64,000 bases of DNA from Halichoerus grypus (Eukaryota; Chordata; Mammalia; Carnivora; Phocidae): positions 22,580,449 to 22,644,448 of the forward strand of contig NC_135718.1 in the NCBI RefSeq assembly GCF_964656455.1. Direction: 5' to 3'. Position 1 is the stretch's first letter, and each line of letters starts with the position of its first letter. The notes beneath the pieces are model-generated. The model worked only from the letters and a program-made list of their open reading frames with translations, was not told where the DNA came from and did no database searches. Positions 10,205-22,094 of this stretch are shown here, piece by piece. Both the position numbers and the translations under genes were made by a program.

Positions 10205-11103
10205 ATGACCGCCTACCAAGCAGCCTCTCATTCTCATGACCGCCTACCTAGCAGCCTCTCATTCTCATGGCCGCCTACCTAGCAGCCTCTCATTCTCATG
10301 ACCGCCTACCTAGCAGCCTCTCATTCTCATGGCCGCCTACCTAGCAGCCTCTCATTCTCATGACCGCCTACCAAGCAGCCTCTCATTCTCATGGCCGCCT
10401 ACCTAGCAGCCTCTCATTCTCATGGCCGCCTACCTAGCAGCCTCTCATTCTCATGGCCGCCTACCTAGCAGCCTCTCATTCTCATGGCCGCCTACCAAGC
10501 AGCCTCTCATTCTCATGACCGCCTACCTAGCAGCCTCTCATTCTCATGGCCGCCTACCTAGCAGCCTCTCATTCTCATGGCCGCCTACCTAGCAGCCTCT
10601 CATTCTCATGGCCGCCTACCTAGCAGCCTCTCATTCTCATGGCCGCCTACCTAGCAGCCTCTCATTCTCATGGCCGCCTACCAAGCAGCCTCTCATTCTC
10701 ATGGCCGCCTACCTAGCAGCCTCTCATTCTCATGGCCGCCTACCTAGCAGCCTCTCATTCTCATGGCCGCCTACCTAGCAGCCTCTCATTCTCATGGCCG
10801 CCTACCTAGCAGCCTCTCATTCTCATGGCCGCCTACCTAGCAGCCTCTCATTCTCATGACCGCCTACCAAGCAGCCTCTCATTCTCATGGCCGCCTACCT
10901 AGCAGCCTCTCATTCTCATGACCGCCTACCTAGCAGCCTCTCATTCTCATGGCCGCCTACCAAGCAGCCTCTCATTCTCATGACCGCCTACCTAGCAGCC
11001 TCTCATTCTCATGGCCGCCTACCTAGCAGCCTCTCATTCTCATGACCGCCTACCTAGCAGCCTCTCATTCTCATGACCGCCTACCTAGCAGCCTCTCATT
11101 TTC
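10205..11103. repeat. 31-bp minisatellite, 29 copies
   Basis: Unit: ATGRCCGCCTACCWAGCAGC then CTCTCATTCTC. Twenty-nine units fit exactly into 899 bases. Almost all variation is at two sites: unit position 4 (A or G) and position 14 (A or T). I count A/A in units 1, 6, 22; A/T in 2, 4, 11, 24, 26, 28, 29; G/A in 10, 16, 25; G/T in the other 16. The last unit has CATTTTC instead of CATTCTC, and a short partial unit (ATGGCCTA) follows. It lies in an intron, and no reading frame is implied. Confidence 0.98.
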
Positions 11104-12316
11104 CATGGCCTATTCTGTAAGGGGAGGATTTTTGTTTGAGAGCTGCTCTCCTGAAGAATTACAGTAATTTTAGTCCATATCTTGTATATGTATGAAACAT
11201 CTACCGCACTCTAACCACATGTGAATCCTGATTTCAAATTCAGCAGCTTTTCGGTCTCCGTTTCTCAGGCTCTCCCGTAGATCACCCACACCTTGCCCTC
11301 CTGGTCACCCTTTGGATTCGTCCTCGCCCCCGAAAATGATCGTATCCCTTGAGGGCTAGTTCCCTACCCTGGCCCTCTGCCAGGTTTACTTGACCCTGGG
11401 AAGGAAACCAGCACAGAGATCAAAGGTTGCCGATGCCAGGACTTCTAAAAGAAATAAGCTTCTTTTTCATTTTTTTTTTTTTTTTTTGTCTTCTCTTTAG
11501 CCGAGTTGAGGGGCTCAGCAGTGTGACTTTTACCGTAGGGGCAGATGCTTTGTAAGGGGAAGTTTTGTGCTCTGATTTTAATTTTGTTAGGCTCATCTTG
11601 GGTTCAGTGTTCGGATAAGCATACTTCATATAATGGAACCCCTTTCTAAGCCTGACCTTGGGCATAAGAATTAACTCTTTCATACTAACTCTGTTGAAGC
11701 AGGACTCTGCCTCGCACAACGATGGGCATGGCTTTCCGAAGGAGAAAGCAGAGATTGGAGGACCTTGTCTTTGATGCTATTTTACACTAAGAGGAAGTCA
11801 GAACAAGACCATAAGTGATTAACATTCCCCCAAATCTCAAACCTGAAAGGGATCATGGCAATTTTTGGTGCTGCAGTCCCAGGGCCTGGGGGCAGGGCAG
11901 GGGGTATTCTTTGTAGAAAAAACAAACGAACACTGGCCTGGGTTAGGAGTGGTTAGGTGCAGATGCTGGCCTGAACTCCTGGCCAAGTCACTCCATTTCT
12001 CTGAGCCTAGGTTTTCTCCTCTGTCATGTGAGAAGGCACACCTTATTTGTCAAAGGTTCCTTCAAGCAAAATATGCTGTGACCCGTCAGCTAGTAAAGCT
12101 TGCTTCTCCATTATTACAAAGCAGTGCGTGTGTTTCTACTTAGTGGGTTCGGAGCAGCAACTCTTAGCTCATTTTCCACGCCTGCCCTCTGCCTCTGTCA
12201 CCAGGACCCCTCCCCTTGCCTGGAATTCTCCCCCATTGCCTGACTTGATGGTATACTCTCTCTCTCCTCTCCAGGTCAGAAAGGTGATTTGATTCCAAAT
12301 CAGAGGGCTTTGTTTT

Positions 12317-12487
12317 TTGTTTTTTGGGTTTTTTTTAAGATTTTATTTATTTATTTGAGAGAGAGAGAATGAGAGACAGAGAGCATGAGAGGGAGGAGGG
12401 TCAGAGGGAGAAGCAGACTCCCTGCTGAGCAGGGAGCCCTGCGGGGCTCGATCCCCAGACTCCAGAATCATGACCTGAGCCAAAGGC
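12317..12487 (-). mobile_element. Head-truncated CAN-SINE, antisense, with 16-bp TSD
   Basis: A T-rich start, AAGATTTTATTTATTTATTT, a GA-rich body, GCTCGATCCCCAGACTCCAG and AATCATGACCTGAGCCAAAG are reverse-complement CAN-SINE. The head (normally ending GAGCCACCCAGGCGCCCC) is missing. Perfect direct repeats CAGAGGGCTTTGTTTT lie at 12301-12316 and 12488-12503, so the truncation happened during insertion and not by later deletion. Confidence 0.93.
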
Positions 12488-13390
12488 CAGAGGGCTTTGT
12501 TTTGTTTTTGTTTTTGTTTTTGTTTTTTTTAATATGGGTTTGCAAAGGTCATCAGAAACAGATGAAGACGATGTGCCTGCTCCGATGTTCCCAGGTGTGG
12601 ACCAGCCGTTCTCACTGGGAGGCTGGGTAATCTGTTGTAACCTGACAGTTGGAAAGTCCTTGGGGACAGGATTTACTGCGCTCTGCTAGTTGGCAAACTA
12701 ACGAGACACATGGTGCAGACAGTGTTGCGTTCAGCCGGCGGGGCAGGCGGCAGAATTTAGAGGACATGCAGATTTCTGCTCAGAAGGCTACCCCATCTCA
12801 GCCAGTCTCGCAGAAAAAAGGCACTGAAAACTGTGTAAATTTGCAGAATGGGAGGTTTGAAAAAACAAAAAAAGATGAGACAGATTTTCTAGTTCTTCCC
12901 AAATCTCCCCAACTACCTCTGTACACAGGTGCCATTTGCAGATGTCTTTCTGTTCCTATGTTAGAGTGATTGTTTTCTTGAAAACCTATGCAGCTTTGCA
13001 ACTTTTCACGTGATTATTATATTGGCCAACAAACAGCAGACTTGAGTTTTGTAAAGTGTGGTTTAACGAGTCACCTGCCCCAGAATTACATGATAAAAAT
13101 AGAGTGAGTGTCCTAGGCCTCATCCCAGACCTGCTATATTGGAATTCCTAGAAGTGTGCATCATAATCTGCCTTGAACGGATTAGTATAATCCTTTTGCA
13201 CGTTGAAGTTTAAGGAACTCCATTTTAGGATCTCATCTTTATACTTTGAACAACTTTTATTTCTTCTAGAGAATTTTTCACATTTCAGACAAACAGCAAT
13301 GTCACGCACACACAGTATTTAATTTGGTGGTCAGACGAGGTCTCCAAAACAAATGGCAGGGACAGTCCAGAGCAAGCATTACAGGTGTGT

Positions 13391-13438
13391 ATACACACAC
13401 ACGCGCGCGTGCACACGCACACACACACACACACACAC
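13391..13438. repeat. (CA)n microsatellite with CG interruptions
   Basis: ACACACACACGCGCGCGTGC leads into a pure AC run ending at 13438. The reading frame at 13324-13746 crosses it (Thr/His and Ala/Arg dipeptide runs) and is not a gene. Confidence 0.95.
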
Positions 13439-13855
13439 GATGTTCAGCCTCACAAACATCAGCTGCTTCCTATAGCACATTAGGGCTAAACAAGAAAAGA
13501 GGGAGACCCAATTCCACAGGCAATTTCCCAGTTCCCTCACCCACCTTGCCAGGAAGATTCATATGGAATGATGCAGCGCCACCCGCTGTCCCTTTTGTGC
13601 ATCACAGGCACCTGTCTGCTGGAGCCACATCTGGGGCTTGTTCAGCTCTGGATTTAGTGCAGCCAGCCAGCTGCGGGCCTCCAGGGGCTGGAGTGGTACT
13701 TCCGCAGCTCAGCTCGCTTAGTGCAGACTGCACCCTCTGTACGTAGAAGAGATGCTTAAAAGATAGGCTTTTCGGCAGCAGGAACTAGGTGTGTTAAGCA
13801 CCTGAAAAGTAAATGAGTACAAGAGGACAAGGCAGGAATATGAAAGGTAAATTGC

Positions 13856-14101
13856 GCACATTTGAATGAATGTGTAATGTGCATACCTGCAAGAATGAAC
13901 TCCTACAAATACACATATGCATACTTCAGGGCCGACTAGCCGATACGCTGCGAGTCCTGAATCCTTCTTAGATCTCATTGGCTCCCACTCTTTCCCTCCA
14001 TTTCTCACCTGCAGCCACCTGGGCTTTCTGGCTGTTCCTCAAACATGGCAAGCAAACCTCCTCCTCAAGGTCTTTGCACTTGCCCTGCCCTCACCCTGGA
14101 G
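13856..14101 (+). repeat. Local duplication, copy 1 (partner at 15461)
   Basis: This block and 15461-15707 align in the same orientation, sharing AAGAATGAACTC, ACACATATGCATACTTCAG, GTCCTGAATCC and TCTTAGATCTCATTGGCTCC. The first half is not L2-like, so the likeness is more than two L2 copies. Divergence looks roughly one in five bases by eye. Confidence 0.75.
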
Positions 14102-14325
14102 CATCACGAAGAGTATGTGGTGCACTCCTTCACTTTATTCAGGTCACTGCTCACATGTCATTTCTCCTGAGAGACAAAACCAGCACTCTATCACCTACCC
14201 CCGCTGTATGTGTTCAGTGCCCGCCTCCCCCAATAAGACATGAGCTCCACCAAGTAGCAGGTGTCTCCAGCACCTAGAATAATGCCTGACATGTGGCAGC
14301 CCTCTGAAACTGTTGAATGAATTAA
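13985..14325 (+). repeat. L2 LINE 3' region
   Basis: GCTGTTCCTCAAACATGGCA, GGTCTTTGCACTTGCCCTGC, CACTGCTCACATGTCATTTC, CATGAGCTCCACCAAGTAGC and a TTGAATGAATTAATGA end follow the order of the L2 3' region. It overlaps the second half of the local duplication. Confidence 0.75.
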
Positions 14326-14809
14326 TGACCACATTTCCCGAAGAAGATTCCATTTTTGCCATTAACAGGACACACAGACACCGTCCTTACTTTGAAGGTC
14401 GGACTTTAAAAAAATATTCAATACTCATATGTGAGAGAGACACAGAAAATGAACCCCTTTAGAATGGAACCGGCATGCTTGAGTTTATCTAGTCCTTGTA
14501 TTCTAGCTGAGTCACTCTCCTCCAATCAGGGGAGTCAGAAAGAATATTCCAGAAGCCTGGTCACTGGACCTGAGATTCAAAGGCTGACAGGTGCCCTGAG
14601 AGAGGAGTCTCTGCCGAGGCCTCAGGGCAGAACCTGCTGGAACAAACTGAGTGATAGGAAACAGGAGAGCCATGTAAGAAATGAGAGCACGTGTGAAGTG
14701 CCCTTGCCAGCGCCTGGGATACATTTAAGTGATGGGTAGATACTGACTCTTCGTAGCTTGTTTTGTGAATATGGGAGAGCTCTTTTTGAGCCTTTGTCAG
14801 CTGGCCAGA

Positions 14810-15030
14810 GCGTGGGCTTTAAAATCAAACTGCTTTGGCCCACACCCTGGAATTGATGTTTCCTAGCTGCGTGACCTTGGGAGAGTCATTGTCCTCTGTT
14901 TGTTCATCTCTAGATGGAAATGATAGTCGTGCCTACTTCGTGAGGTTGTTGTGAGGAGCAAATGAGAATGAAAAGAGTCATTAGCAGAATATGTGGCACA
15001 TGGTCATCATTCAGTAGATGCTGCCCTTTT
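14810..15030 (+). repeat. MIR SINE
   Basis: GTGGGCTTTAAAATCAAACT, CTAGCTGCGTGACCTTGGGA, then TCTCTAGATGGAAATGATAG, GAGGTTGTTGTGAGGAGCAA and a 'ggcacatggtcatcattcagta' variant give an almost complete sense MIR. Confidence 0.8.
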
Positions 15031-15460
15031 TTAGCACATTGAACCATTCTGACTTATTAACAACTACTTCTTATCATATGGCTTATAAGCCAGAAAATCA
15101 ATTCTATTCTGTATGCTGGTCACCAAGCCTCTAATTCTCTAAAGAGAGAGAAGCATAGACAAAAGCAGCAACAAGAAATTGCACCATCTGTTCACCTACC
15201 CAACAAACATTCGATTATCTGCTACATCTCAGGAACTATGCTAGTCTTTAGATACAAAGATAAATGTGAAAGACTCTTACCCTCCGAAAGTTTGCAGCCT
15301 GTGTTCTCTGTCTCACAAATTTTAGATCAATTTGTGTTAACTATCATCATCGTCATTAGGTAATGGGAATTTTAATTTCGAACAAGTAGCATGATCAACT
15401 TGGCTTTCTAAAAAATCACTCTCACAACAGTTTGTAGTGTGAGAAGATACATAGTCATTG

Positions 15461-15707
15461 CCATATGTGGTATGAATGTATAATGTGCATACATGTAAGA
15501 ATGAACTCATATAAACACACATATGCATACTTCAGAGCCTACAAAACAATATGCTATGTGTCCTGAATCCCTCTTAGATCTCATTGGCTCCCACTGTTTC
15601 CCTCCATCTCTCTATGCAGCCGCTTGGGCTTTCTTTCTATTCTGCAAACATGGAGAACCACCTGGCCCTCAAGATCTTTGCACTTGCTCTACCCTGACCT
15701 TGGACTG
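15461..15707 (+). repeat. Local duplication, copy 2
   Basis: See the partner block at 13856-14101. This copy ends near GCACTTGCTCTACCCTGACC and lacks the L2 3' terminal part that follows copy 1, so the duplicated segment is about 245 bp and the copies are 1.6 kb apart. Confidence 0.75.
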
Positions 15708-17167
15708 TATGTTTTATTCTGGGGGCTGAGGACCCTGGCACTTGGTGCAACTTATTATTACTGAGGAAGGCACACACTGAACACATAGAGCAGGAGGGTG
15801 GATTAGCTTGGGGGCAGGTCGGAGGCAGGAAGATTGGTACGGCTCATGACAGTCCAGCTGTATGAGCTAGGGAAGGATTGGCGACGGTGAGAGGAGCTCT
15901 CACTGAGAGATATTTATGAAACCAAGCCAGTGGTTTCCAACATAGAATGGGTGGCAAGGAATAAGGAATCCAGATTGACTTTATGCTCCTGGGCTGGTCC
16001 CCTGGATAAACATTGGTTTCCATTCATCAAGACATGGAGAATAGAAAATGGGCGGGGGGGAATAATGAATTTCTTAGGAACATCTGGCTCCTAATTGAGT
16101 CCCGAGTCAAGTAGGTGGTTTGAGTTATGAGCATGTAGTTTATTGTTGAAGGTCAGGGTGTGGATGAGATTGCTCAGCAGAACAGTATATGGAGGGAAAA
16201 AAGGCCAAAGTCAGTACTGTAGGAAACACATTTAAAGATCTAGCAGAAGAGGTGGTGATTAAACCAGGTGGAAGGGTACCACTTTCTTCTCCACCTCATG
16301 GAATAATGGTGGGATGACAGATTTTTGCCACGTTCACTTCAGAGGAAACTGCATTTTTGCCTAGGAGAAGTGACTCAAAGGGAAGACCAAGGGTCAGAGG
16401 AAGGTCCCTACTTGTTCTCTCTGAAGAGAGAACTCATAGCTTTGGGGGTTTGTGCATCTGATCAAGGCTTCTCTCTAATGGATCTCCATAGGTAGAATCA
16501 TCCCCTTTTTTAGTTGAGCACATCCAGAGAACCACAAAGCTGTCTCTACCTGCTCATGCATACTTGACCCTGAACAAACTGAACTCAACACCAAACAGTT
16601 TGAACCAGGTGGTGTTACATATACTCCTGCAGAGAGATACACACACTCTCACACACAAACACACAGATTTACACATATACAGATCTTGGAAATCCCAACA
16701 AAGAGTCAAGAATAATGACATCTAGAATGGTTTGGGGATTTGTGCCATAACCACCACCCCCTGCCCCCACGGCCCCACACATGGAGTCCGTGAGGTTTTC
16801 ATCATCCTGGTTTACCACCACGGATACGATCTCTTAGAAAGACTTTGCATCTTCCTGTGAATCCTCATATTATGCCTCTTCATTTAAGGAATTCATAAAT
16901 TACTTGTAAGTTTTTAAAGTTTTACACATAAATAACTCAGGTTTTAGGTCTGGCAGAAAGATCAGTAGATGGAAAATACTGAGACACAGTGGGTCACAAG
17001 ATATCTTTTCTCCAAAGTAGGGAAAGCCCCTTAGCACTTTCCTCAGGGAGTATGACTGTGATGTTTTGGAGGCTTCCAGAACGAATATGTATTCTCTTCA
17101 GAGCAGGGAAGGTGAAGCAGAGAAAGCTCTTCCTTCTCTATGCCTCGTCTTTTCTCTTGTGCCTCAG

Positions 17168-17301
17168 GTCCCCTGGAGCATGTACACCTGTCTCTTCCCT
17201 TTGTCACCACAAAGAACAAAGAGGTCAACGCAACGGCAGTGCTGTGGCCCAGCCAAGTGGGCACCCTTACTTACGTGTGGTGGTACGGAAACAACACGGA
17301 G
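17168..17301 (+). CDS. SORCS1: SORCS1 exon: start of PKD domain 2
   Basis: Acceptor TCTTGTGCCTCAG, donor GTGGGT at 17302. The exon is 134 bp: two bases completing a Cys codon plus 44 codons ending at phase 0. The product runs PLEHVHLSLPFVTTKNKEVN, continues ATAVLWPSQVGTLTYVWWYG and ends NNTE. Tyr-Val-Trp-Trp-Tyr matches the core strand of a PKD-type beta sandwich. Sequons NAT and NNT predict N-glycans. It is the linker and first strands of the second PKD-like domain in the lumenal stalk. Confidence 0.96.
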
Positions 17302-19468
17302 GTGGGTCAGACTTCCATGCAGCATCTAGTCGCAGCTCCGCTCAAACCGGCTGAAGGGAGAAAGGAAAGGAAAGGGCTTATGTAACTCAAGAGTCCAGGG
17401 GTAGTCCTAGCTTCGGGCACAGCAGGCTCATAGTGCTCCAAAAATCTCATCAGTGTGTTCCCTCTGTCCCTCTGTCTCTCTCTCACCACGCCACCCCTGC
17501 CCCTCACCTCTGCCTTCCTCCATGTTACCTTCTTCTCCAACTGGCCTTCCCTTTGCAAAGACCTTAGCAGCAGCCCGAGCTTTATATTCTCACAGCTAAG
17601 CAGAGAAAATGAACAGAAGTCCCAGGATGGAGTATCATTGACCAAGCCTTCCCAGTGCTCGGGGTAGAAAGAGAGGTGTTGAAGTCAGCCTCCTTGGAAC
17701 CACATGGACCAAGAGAAGGGGGAAAATGCTCCCCCCGCAAAAAACCAGTAGATACCAGACAGTCAAAAGCAACAAATACTTATTACAGCCTGGTCCCCAG
17801 GCCCCCTAAATTGGACGTGGTCGCTCCTTTCTCTCATCTTTACCCTTTCTCTTTTCCCAAAACATGCCCTGTGATCAAAAGTCAGCAGCAACTTTAAAAG
17901 CAGCAGAGACCTTAAACCTCATTTACTCTAAGGCCTTCATTTTACAGATGATAAAGTCAGGAGGACACACGTGAAGGGCTTTCCTCCCGCCTCGTTCAGC
18001 TGCTTCACGTGGAGGCCAGATCCAAGGCCTTCCCATGCCCACATGTATTTTCCTTCCCCTGTGCCAGGCTGCCAGGTCCGTTTTGAACTTCCTCCATTCT
18101 CAGAGATTACAATTTGCTTCCAAATGTCAGTTAAGGCAGTCCGGGCGAAGGCCTCCCCAAAGGGCACTGGCATGAGCTGCTCAGGATAAGAAAGCTTCGT
18201 CTTCCTCCAGCAGAACCGCTCTCTTGCACTTGGTGATTTTGCTCTTCAAATAGAGTGCATCTTATTCTGATGCCAATCTTTTTCTACCCCAGAGCTGAAC
18301 ATTGGCTTTAACTGGAGTCATAATTTTTGCACAGGCCCAGGGAGGAAACCTCCCCTGACCCCAGACCTGCTACATGCCTGGCAGGGGAAGGAAACGCTCA
18401 CCTCTACTGCTAATTTAACTCCTCTGAAAAGAAGCTTTTTTTAATTTCTTCTGAAACTCTGCATGTAAATGTGGCCTAAATTGGGCCCACTACCCACAGT
18501 GGCGGAGGAGAAATCTAAGTTATTTGCCTAAAAGCTAGTGCTAGAAGATGAATATACTAAACTTTTTTCTATGTCTCCTTTTTTTTTTTTTTAATGTTTT
18601 TTAACCTGACAGCAGAAAACCAAATTCTCAACAGATTACATTGAGCAGGCTTCTTATGCTGGGTGTTGGTCTTCCCTCTGCTATACAGGGAGTTGGTTAC
18701 ATGAATTTAGATTTTTTAATTAATTAAGAAAAGACAGGAAAGAAATGTTTGTGCGGAATGAGTTGAGGGAGGTCATTAGGCTAATCATCTTTTCCTCCAG
18801 GACCCCGGCGTCCGATTCTATCACAGGCACGACTCCAAATTGTATTTTTTTTTTTCAGTCCTCAAACCACTGTCCAATTAGTACTTGTTTCCATAGCAGC
18901 TACTTCCAGAAACAGCTGATAGGGCTTCTCAGAGGAACCAAGCCAAACAAGGCCACTCCAGTCTAACGAGGACAGTTTTGGTGTCCATGGTTGCTGTGTT
19001 CCATCGGAATATTCTATGAATCGTACCCCTGGTGATGACCAACTGGAAGCTTAGAGATTTTCAGTGACTGCTGCCTACATCCGGATTAACATGAGCTGCC
19101 TGTGTGGGTCCAATCTGAGTATTTCTTTGTATTAAGAGACCTGCCTGTCACGAGTAGGTTGCAGATAGAGAGATCTGTCCCGCCAACAAGCAAGACCTAT
19201 CCATCTCCCCAGCCCTGAATCAGGATGACACCAGAAGAGAGGTGTCCTAGTCACAGAGAATGGGCAGAGTCGCTTGGGGTCATGGCTCTAATAACTCCTT
19301 TCTGGCCCGGACTGGAGATGACGGGCAAGTAGATGGAGCCAGTTGCATGGGGGCACCCCGGGAAGAGCCTGTGCTGATTTAAGTGGCTGGTTGGTGGCTC
19401 GGAGCTCGTGGCTGTCTCATCGATGTCTGGCCAGCTGTCCCCTCACTCTGTGCCCTCCCCTGTTTCAG
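17302..19468 (+). other. SORCS1: SORCS1 intron
   Basis: GT-AG intron. 17375-17650 resembles an old dispersed repeat (phrase ACTCAAGAGTCCAGGGGTAG) with a relative near 31.78-32.32 kb. The rest (17.7-19.4 kb) is unassigned and contains T-runs at about 18580 and 18845. Confidence 0.8.
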
Positions 19469-19592
19469 CCTCTGATCACCTTGGAGGGAAGCATATCATT
19501 CAAGTTTACTTCGGAAGGGATGAACACCATCACAGTGCAGGTCTCAGCTGGGAATGCCATCCTGCAAGACACAAAGACCATCGCGGTGTATG
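19469..19592 (+). CDS. SORCS1: SORCS1 exon: end of PKD domain 2
   Basis: Acceptor CCCTGTTTCAG, donor GTGAGT at 19593. The exon is 124 bp: 41 codons plus one base (phase 1). The product starts PLITLEGSISFKFTSEGMNT and ends ITVQVSAGNAILQDTKTIAVY. The pattern 'F-x-EGMNTITVQVSAGN' is the closing strand pair of a PKD fold. The left-over G joins AG of the next exon to give Glu. Confidence 0.97.
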
Positions 19593-21389
19593 GTGAGTGC
19601 CTGTGCACGTGAGCCGCTGGCTGGCCCCACGCTCAGGGAGGTAGGGTGCTTGTAGGCTACCGGAGGCCACTAGGCCTCCACCCAGAGAACAGAGGCTGGT
19701 GGTGGAGAAAGAGCTGAGTCAGGTCTGGTCTCCTCCTTTGGGGGAGATGTGGTTTCACCAGCACAGTTATGGCCCCAAGACCCCCAGAGCCTTTATTGGT
19801 TTGTGTTCTGAAATGGCTCTTCTACTCTCACTCACCCGAAGTCGGATAGAATGAGCTTCATTACACGTAAAGCTGATTCGTTCCATTTGGTATTTTGGCA
19901 GTGTTTGAATAACAAAAACCCATTATAAAAGAAAATAGCTAATATTGAGGCTTTTTTAAAATTCAACTTTAAGAGTCGTGATTATTAAGAACAATATACC
20001 AATATCTATATATTCTGAAAATCCCTCAAATATGTATCATCAAAAAAAAAAAAAAAAACACAACTCTGCTGGATGAAAAGCAATGAAGGGCCACCCAAAC
20101 AGATGTCACGTATCATCCTAGATTGGATATTAGTTTGAACAAACAGCTGTACAGAACAATCTTCTAATTGGTTGGGAAGTTGAATATAGTCAGTATTGCA
20201 TGGAGTGATAGTTTACTGAAGTGGAAAGGTAGGATCACTGACTGAAAATGCGGGATTAAAAACAGTTTATACAAATTGATCTCATTTTGGTAATTTTTGT
20301 CTGCAGAGAAAGATAGGTATGCACTGAGTGTTATTAGTGGATGATAAAAACGTGAAGTGTATTTATTGCTCATATCAAAGTGGTACATATGCATCATGGA
20401 AAATTAAAATTTAAAACAACAAGAATTTAAAAGAAGATAGGAAAGGTAAATGCTGTGCAGAGACAGAGCAAAAGGGAGGGATGAAGGGAGGAAGGGATAG
20501 AGACAGAGAGAGACAGAGAGAAACTAGCTAGTGGTCCAAATATCAATTGCCCCAGTCCCAGAATTATTTGGTTCTGATGCAGATTCTGCTTTTCATTGCT
20601 TATCTTGCCAACTTGACCTTCAAATTCAAAAAGTAATTTGTAAGGAACTTTGAACAAGTCTGAGGACACTATTCTTCGAATGCCCTATGAATCGTATTAG
20701 ATTCATAATGTTTCCTCCCTCCTCCCCTCCCCTGCCCACTGCCCCCCACCCCCAACTGCCTGCAAGAGGCTTGAGAAGTCCAAACAGTAACTGAAAGCAA
20801 ACCAGGGCCGTGGTTTTCCTAACAAGGTCCCGTCAGTGAGGAGACCTCTCAGCCAGGTGGACAAAATGGAGGAGAGCTTCTGCTTCTTTTTCCTTCTGCA
20901 TCTCCTTTCTGTACTCTGGGAATGCACTGAATCCTCACAACAACCCTAGCAAAGGGTAGGTGATGTTATTACTCTTGTTCCTTCAGCAGGGCAGGTAACT
21001 TGCCCCAGCTTATATGTGGCGGAGCTGGGGGGGCTTCTAACCCAGCCCATCTAGACCCAGGGCCCATGCTCTGTAATGACCCCACTAACCAGTTCTCATG
21101 GCTGTTCCATGTGAGGCTCTCTCTCTCCTCTCTCTCCTCTCTCTCCTTCCTGGCTGTCATGGGCGTCATGACCCATGACTCACCACACATGTCCTCTTGG
21201 TTAAGCCAATCAGCAGCCTCATCGAAACCATGGAGAGAATGTTAAACCTAGAAGGTCTTTGGGCTTATGTGGCCCATCCCATCATCTCCCAGATAGGAAA
21301 TTGTAGCTCAGAAGTGGGAAATCTCTGGTTTCAAGTCATCCTGCTCTTCAGTGACAGCTCCAGTAATAATAATAATAGCGATGGTAGTG

Positions 21390-21600
21390 ATAGAAATTAA
21401 CATTGACAAAGCCCTTACTAGCATCTCTTCTAAGCACTTGATAAATATGTTTCCTTGAATCCTCTGAGCAGACTTATGAGAAATATGCTATTTTTACTCC
21501 TATTTTGCAAATGAGAAAATATGAAATAACTATAAGAAACAGAGCCTAGGAATTGAATCCAGAGGAGTGTCTCTAACCACCTCGCACTCCCTCGCCAGGC
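21390..21600 (-). repeat. MIR SINE, antisense
   Basis: TTAACATTGACAAAGCCCTT, TAAGCACTTGATAAATATG, then ATTTTGCAAATGAGAAAATA and AGAGCCTAGGAATTGAATCC follow a reverse-complement MIR. Confidence 0.65.
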
Positions 21601-22094
21601 TTACCTCTTCCTCTTCTAAAATGTCTTGAACAGAGTCATCTAAGAGTGGATCACTCTCCATCCAGTGAGTTACCTTCACTAAAAACGGTCTCTTCATCCA
21701 AACCTTGAGCAAGGAAGTGGTCTTCCCTCCCCTAACCAAATTTCTGAGCAAACATCCTTAATTTGTCTTCAGTTAGATGAAGTGTCAGTTTCATATATAT
21801 CACTAGAACATTTTAATGACACGTGTGACCTGTTAAAGACAAATTATATCACACGGAGTTCGACGAGCAAGATTGAACTCAACTGAAACAAAAGTTGAAT
21901 ATTTTTAAACCCTGGGATGACCTAATGGAAAAGTACTGGAGGAATTTGGGGGTGAGGGGATTATCAATGTGATTAGACCATCCGTGTTTGTTAATTGTGC
22001 TTCTGGAAATTAGGCTCCTACCCTCCAGGAGACAGAGGGCCTTTCTTCCTTCCTCCATTTCTTTCCTTTTCTTTCCTTGCTCTCATAGTATACA

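Larger units (their letters stand above)
8484..17167 (+). other. SORCS1: SORCS1 intron with minisatellite, SINE and local duplication
   Basis: GT (8484) to AG (17166-17167). It contains the tRNA-Arg-like fragment near 9.25 kb, MIR near 9.7 kb, the 31-bp minisatellite at 10205-11103, a SINE at 12317-12487, a CA repeat at 13391-13438, the duplicated block at 13856/15461, L2 at 13985-14325 and MIR at 14810-15030. The stretch 15710-16990 shows nothing I can assign. No further exon was recognised. Confidence 0.85.

Noticed and set aside
10205..11103. Regular repeats that could look like a CRISPR array
   Set aside because: Units are contiguous with no unique spacers, there are no cas genes, and the setting is a mammalian intron.
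13324..13746. 140-codon frame
   Set aside because: Runs through a CA/CG microsatellite, with dipeptide runs and no domain.
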